From assembly GCF_020707265.1 (NCBI RefSeq), contig NZ_JAJFEQ010000009.1, positions 62,001-126,000 of the forward strand: a stretch of DNA of 64,000 nt, in the 5' to 3' direction. The translations under genes were made by a program, and so were the position numbers. Source of the stretch: Massilia sp. IC2-477. Its GTDB lineage: Bacteria > Pseudomonadota > Gammaproteobacteria > Burkholderiales > Burkholderiaceae_D. The first letter of the stretch is position 1, and each line of letters opens with the position of its first letter. Below, piece after piece: positions 60,832 to 64,000 of this stretch. Below the pieces are notes generated by a model. That model worked only from the letters and a program-made list of their open reading frames with translations, was not told the DNA's origin and did not search any database.

Positions 60832-62154
60832 TCAGGCCATGAAGTCGAACAGCGACAGCGGCTTGTTACCGGTGAGGCCGAACAGCGAGCTGCCACCGGT
60901 GCCGCCCAGCGCGTACTGCTGCGCGAGCAGGGCGGCCTGGCGCTCGATGATCGCGCTCACCTCGACCTTCTGGGCGCTCAGTTTGTCGACATGAGCCTGC
61001 ACCACGGCGGCCTGGTCGGCCAGGATGCCGCCTTGCGACATCTGCCGGGTGACGGCCTTGGCGAAGCCGCCGGCCAGGCCGGTGTCGGGCTTGCCGATCA
61101 AATCGGTGACTTTGCCGGGATCGGCCGCGATGGCAGCGTCCAGCTTCTTCGTGTCGAGCACCAGCTTGCCGTCCTTGCGCGCGATGCCGATGTCGGCCAG
61201 CGCCTTCGGGTCGGCGCTGTCGAGGACGCGGGCGAGCTCGCTCCTGACGCGGGAGAGCAGGGCATCCTGGGCGGGGTCACCGGTCTTGAGGCCGTCCAGG
61301 CTAGAGCCCAGCACGTTGAAGGCTTCCACCAGCTGCTTGACGTTGCCCGCCACGGCGGCCGGGTCGCGCGCGAGCTTGATCTCGCTTTTGCCCAAGGCGT
61401 CCAGGCTGAGGGACAGGCCGGGGATGGCCTTGTCCAGGGTATTGGTCGATGAGGTGACGGCCTTACCGTCCACAAGCGCACGCGCATCCTGGGCGGCGGC
61501 CTGCTGGACCATGCCGCCGGCGGCGCCGCTGCCGTAGGAGAGCAGGGCGCCCAGCGCCGCGTCGCCCTCGACCGTGATGCGCATCGCGTTGGCGGCGCCC
61601 GGCTTGCCGTTGAGACTCAGGGCGTATCCCTTGCCGTCGTCGAGCACCTTCGCATCCAGACCGGCGTCGCGCATCGCCTTGGCGATGCCCTCCAGCGTAT
61701 TGTTGCCCTGCTCGATGCGCACGGTGACGCTGCTGGCGTCCTTGCCGCTGCCGGTCTCGATGCGCACCAGCGCCGGCGCCCCGCTGCCGATCGCTGTGTC
61801 CTCGTACGCCAGCGCGCGCGTGGCCAGCTTCTGTGCCTGCGCCAGCTGCTGGACCTCGACCGTGTGCGTCCCCGTGGCCGGACCCGTCAACTGGGCGCTG
61901 ACGGCCTTGCCGGTCACGTTCAGGGCGGTGCCGAGATTCTCGCCCGCCAGGCCGTTGGCCCGGGCGCGGAAGGCGTCGAGCGCCAGCGCCATGCGGCCGA
62001 TGGCGGACAGGCGCGCCGTATCGCGGCTCAGCTGCGCATCGAGCGTCTTCAGGCCCGGGTGACGGGCCAGCAGCGACTGCGTCGCCGATGTGGTCAAATC
62101 CGGCTGGCCGAGGAGGCCCGCCAACTGGGTGGAAGAAGAGATGGATGTGCTCAT
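60832..62154 (-). CDS. fliD: Flagellar hook-associated protein 2 (filament cap) FliD
   Basis: 440 residues with the FliD arrangement: N-terminal coiled helix (DAQLSRDTARLSAIGRMALALDAFRARANGLAG), central beta-rich D2/D3 domains (HTVEVQQLAQAQKLATRALAY, TVRIEQGNNTLEGIAKAMRDAGLDAKVLDDGKGYALSLNG), and C-terminal helices (VKQLVEAFNVLGSSLDGLKTGD, ALADIGIARKDGKLVLDTKKLDAAI). It forms the pentameric or hexameric filament cap. No other flagellar gene is present in the window, so it is an orphan or second copy. ATG 62154 is chosen; a longer start at 62175 has no support. The 125-bp region to the next gene shows no feature. Confidence 0.88.
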   Translation of the reverse strand: MSTSISSSTQLAGLLGQPDLTTSATQSLLARHPGLKTLDAQLSRDTARLSAIGRMALALDAFRARANGLAGENLGTALNVTGKAVSAQLTGPATGTHTVEVQQLAQAQKLATRALAYEDTAIGSGAPALVRIETGSGKDASSVTVRIEQGNNTLEGIAKAMRDAGLDAKVLDDGKGYALSLNGKPGAANAMRITVEGDAALGALLSYGSGAAGGMVQQAAAQDARALVDGKAVTSSTNTLDKAIPGLSLSLDALGKSEIKLARDPAAVAGNVKQLVEAFNVLGSSLDGLKTGDPAQDALLSRVRSELARVLDSADPKALADIGIARKDGKLVLDTKKLDAAIAADPGKVTDLIGKPDTGLAGGFAKAVTRQMSQGGILADQAAVVQAHVDKLSAQKVEVSAIIERQAALLAQQYALGGTGGSSLFGLTGNKPLSLFDFMA

Positions 62155-62279
62155 GCCGAAATTATGCCCGCACAAATCTCCGGGATTGTCATCAATTGTC
62201 GCCGCTGCCCGAGATCCTCATTGATCGTGCTCTATCAATACCGGATAATGCCGGGCTTTCCCGACCTGCGAACACCTTC

Positions 62280-64000
62280 ATGCTGAAACTCCCCGGTTCG
62301 ACCATCCTGCTGGCCATGCTGGCTGCCCCCGCTGTCGCGCAGACCCTGGTCCCCGCGCAGGGGAGGACCGACGAAAACGCGGTGCGCCAGGCCGAGGATG
62401 CCTTCGGCACCAGCGTCGGCCGCGAGACCATCGGCCTGTACAACGCGTCGAGCGTGCGCGGGTTTTCGCCGATCGCGGCCGGCAATGCCCGCATCGACGG
62501 GCTGTACTTCGACCAGGCCTGGGGACCGTCGGCGCGCATCCGGCGCTCGACCACGATCCGGGTCGGCATCTCGGCCCAGGGCTATCCCTTCCCGGCGCCG
62601 ACCGGCATCGTCGACTACAGCCTGCGCAAACCGGGCGAGGCCAGGAAACTGGCCGTGCTGGCGGGCGGCGACAGTTACGGCGCGGCCTATCTGGAAGCCG
62701 ACGGCGAACTGCCCCTCGGCGAACGGGCGCTCAGCCTCGGCATCGGCGCCGCCCTGGGGACCAACGAGTACCCCAACGGTACCGATTCGCGCTACCGCAA
62801 CGCCGCCCTCAGCCTGCGCTGGCGCCCGCTGGCGGCGCTCGAGATCGTCCCGTTCTGGAACCGGATGGAGACCTACGACGACGAGAAGGCGCCCAGCTAC
62901 CTGCCGGCCGGCCCGGTGCTGCCGCCGCGGATCACGCGCCGGCGCTTCCTGGGCCCGGACTGGGCCGACTACCGCAGCACCGGGATGAATGTCGGGATGC
63001 TGGCTACTAGGCAGGCGGGCGCCGGCTGGACGCTGCGCGCGGGCCTGTTCCGTTCGCAGTACGAGGACCACAGCGCCTTCACCCACCTGCTCACCGAACT
63101 CACGCCGGACGGCCGCGGCAGGCGCCGCCTGATCGCCGACCCGCCCTCCGGGACCATGTCCACGAGCGGTGAGCTGCGCGCGACGAAAGTGCTCGCGGAA
63201 GGTCCGCGCCTGCACAGCCTGCACCTCAGCCTGCGCGGGCGCGACCGCGAACGCCACTACGATGGTTCGCAGGCCTTCGACCTGGGCCCGAGCGCGATGG
63301 ATGCTCCGGTCTCCCTGCCGAAACCGGAATTCCGCTTCGGTCCCCAGACGCGCGACCGCACTCGCCAGACCACGACCGGCGTGGCCTACGAGGGCCGCTG
63401 GCGCGACCTGGGCGAGATCGGTTTTGGCCTGCAGAAGACCGACTACCGCAAGGCGCTGCACAAGCCCGGCCTGGCGGGAGCGACGGCGCGCGACCAGCCC
63501 TGGCTGTACAACGCGACCGCGGCGCTGCCGTTCGGCAGCGGCCTGGTCGCCTTCGGCAGCTTCACGCGCGGGCTGGAAGAGAGCGGGGTCGCGCCCAGCA
63601 ATGCGGTCAATCGCAACGAGCTGCTGCCGGCGATCCGCACCACCCAGGGCGACCTCGGGCTGCGCTATGCGCTCACGCGCGACATGAAGCTGGTGGGCAC
63701 CGTGTTCGACCTGCGCAAGCCCTACTTCAACTTCGACGCGGCAAACCGCTACGCGCAGCTGGGCGACGTGCAGAACCGCGGGCTGGAGCTGTCGCTGGCG
63801 GGGCCGCTCACGCCGCGCCTGAACCTGGTGGCCGGCGCCGTGCTGTCGCGGCCGCGCGCCACGGGCGAGGGCGTGCGGCTGGGGCGGGTGGGACAGCAAC
63901 CAGTGGGCATGAGCCGGCGCAGCGTCGAACTCAATCTCGACTGGCGCACGCCCTGGCTGGAAGGCCTGTCGCTCGACATGAGCGCGTCGCACAGCGGCGC
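62280..64000 (+). CDS. TonB-dependent receptor, 3' end outside window
   Basis: The open frame runs from ATG 62280 to the right edge without a stop (about 573 residues seen). A signal peptide (MLKLPGSTILLAMLAAPAVAQ) and a plug domain with TSVGRETIGLYNASSVRGFSP, NARIDGLYFDQ and GIVDYSLRKPG are followed by barrel strands (LGIGAALGTNEYPN, LHSLHLSLRGRDRERH, GLELSLAGPLTPRLNLVAGAVLSR). The short plug and absence of a clear TonB box resemble siderophore-type receptors. No clear ribosome-binding site precedes the ATG. No Fur-like box was seen in its 125-bp upstream region. Confidence 0.82.
   Translation, partial: MLKLPGSTILLAMLAAPAVAQTLVPAQGRTDENAVRQAEDAFGTSVGRETIGLYNASSVRGFSPIAAGNARIDGLYFDQAWGPSARIRRSTTIRVGISAQGYPFPAPTGIVDYSLRKPGEARKLAVLAGGDSYGAAYLEADGELPLGERALSLGIGAALGTNEYPNGTDSRYRNAALSLRWRPLAALEIVPFWNRMETYDDEKAPSYLPAGPVLPPRITRRRFLGPDWADYRSTGMNVGMLATRQAGAGWTLRAGLFRSQYEDHSAFTHLLTELTPDGRGRRRLIADPPSGTMSTSGELRATKVLAEGPRLHSLHLSLRGRDRERHYDGSQAFDLGPSAMDAPVSLPKPEFRFGPQTRDRTRQTTTGVAYEGRWRDLGEIGFGLQKTDYRKALHKPGLAGATARDQPWLYNATAALPFGSGLVAFGSFTRGLEESGVAPSNAVNRNELLPAIRTTQGDLGLRYALTRDMKLVGTVFDLRKPYFNFDAANRYAQLGDVQNRGLELSLAGPLTPRLNLVAGAVLSRPRATGEGVRLGRVGQQPVGMSRRSVELNLDWRTPWLEGLSLDMSASHSG

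Overview
This is a high-GC (roughly two-thirds G+C) Gram-negative chromosomal segment. Gene style points to a betaproteobacterium of the Oxalobacteraceae, Massilia/Telluria type: many TonB-dependent receptors, stand-alone and ATPase-linked winged-helix regulators, PAS-MCP proteins, a ba3-type oxidase and DUF3526-type ABC permeases. The assignment is inferred from gene content, not from a marker gene. No tRNA, rRNA, CRISPR array, insertion sequence or prophage was seen. Both ends cut genes: a regulator on the left and a TonB-dependent receptor on the right.

1-10.9 kb: tail of a large ATPase-type regulator, a TonB receptor, an isochorismatase-like hydrolase, an exported protein of unknown function, an SDR / hydrolase-lipoprotein / diguanylate cyclase operon, a second hydrolase, and two overlapping stand-alone winged-helix DNA-binding proteins. 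10.9-14.4 kb: an apparent four-gene minus-strand operon (class I glutamine amidotransferase, an 81-aa unknown, a frameshifted class III aminotransferase, a MocR-type regulator). 14.7-20.1 kb: a ba3-type cytochrome oxidase operon with three c-type cytochromes (seven CxxCH haem sites). 20.1-30.5 kb: cytochrome b561, YceI, two NarL-type sensor kinases, a NarL response regulator, WrbA, a GGDEF-EAL protein and glycerate kinase. 30.9-34.3 kb: a soluble four-PAS chemoreceptor followed by a triple-CheW protein.

34.4-48.5 kb is a coherent sugar-acid locus: gluconolactonase, GPH symporter, GH94 phosphorylase of the cellobionic-acid type, LacI repressor, gluconokinase, TonB receptor, GntP permease, and a secreted double beta-helix enzyme fused to a lactonase-like domain. 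Three copies of a 14-bp LacI-type palindrome sit at the symporter and LacI/gluconokinase promoters. The inferred route is: import of an aldonic disaccharide, phosphorolysis to glucose-1-phosphate and gluconate, then phosphorylation of gluconate.

48.6-53.9 kb: an accessory cluster (SDR, LysR, CMD-family protein, SnoaL-like protein, M24 hydrolase, AraC/GlxA regulator) in which two promoters facing each other across 3 kb are 90-bp gapless copies carrying a LysR-type box. 53.8-64 kb: a Fur-box TonB receptor with an ABC-2 exporter, a secreted endonuclease-like protein, an orphan FliD and a second receptor.

The most unusual signal is a promoter class in the first 24 kb. Five promoters carry TTCAC-type repeats at 10-bp intervals ending 26-28 bp before a TA-rich -10 box. 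This looks like the site of an OmpR/PhoB-type winged-helix activator; candidates for it are encoded in the same window.
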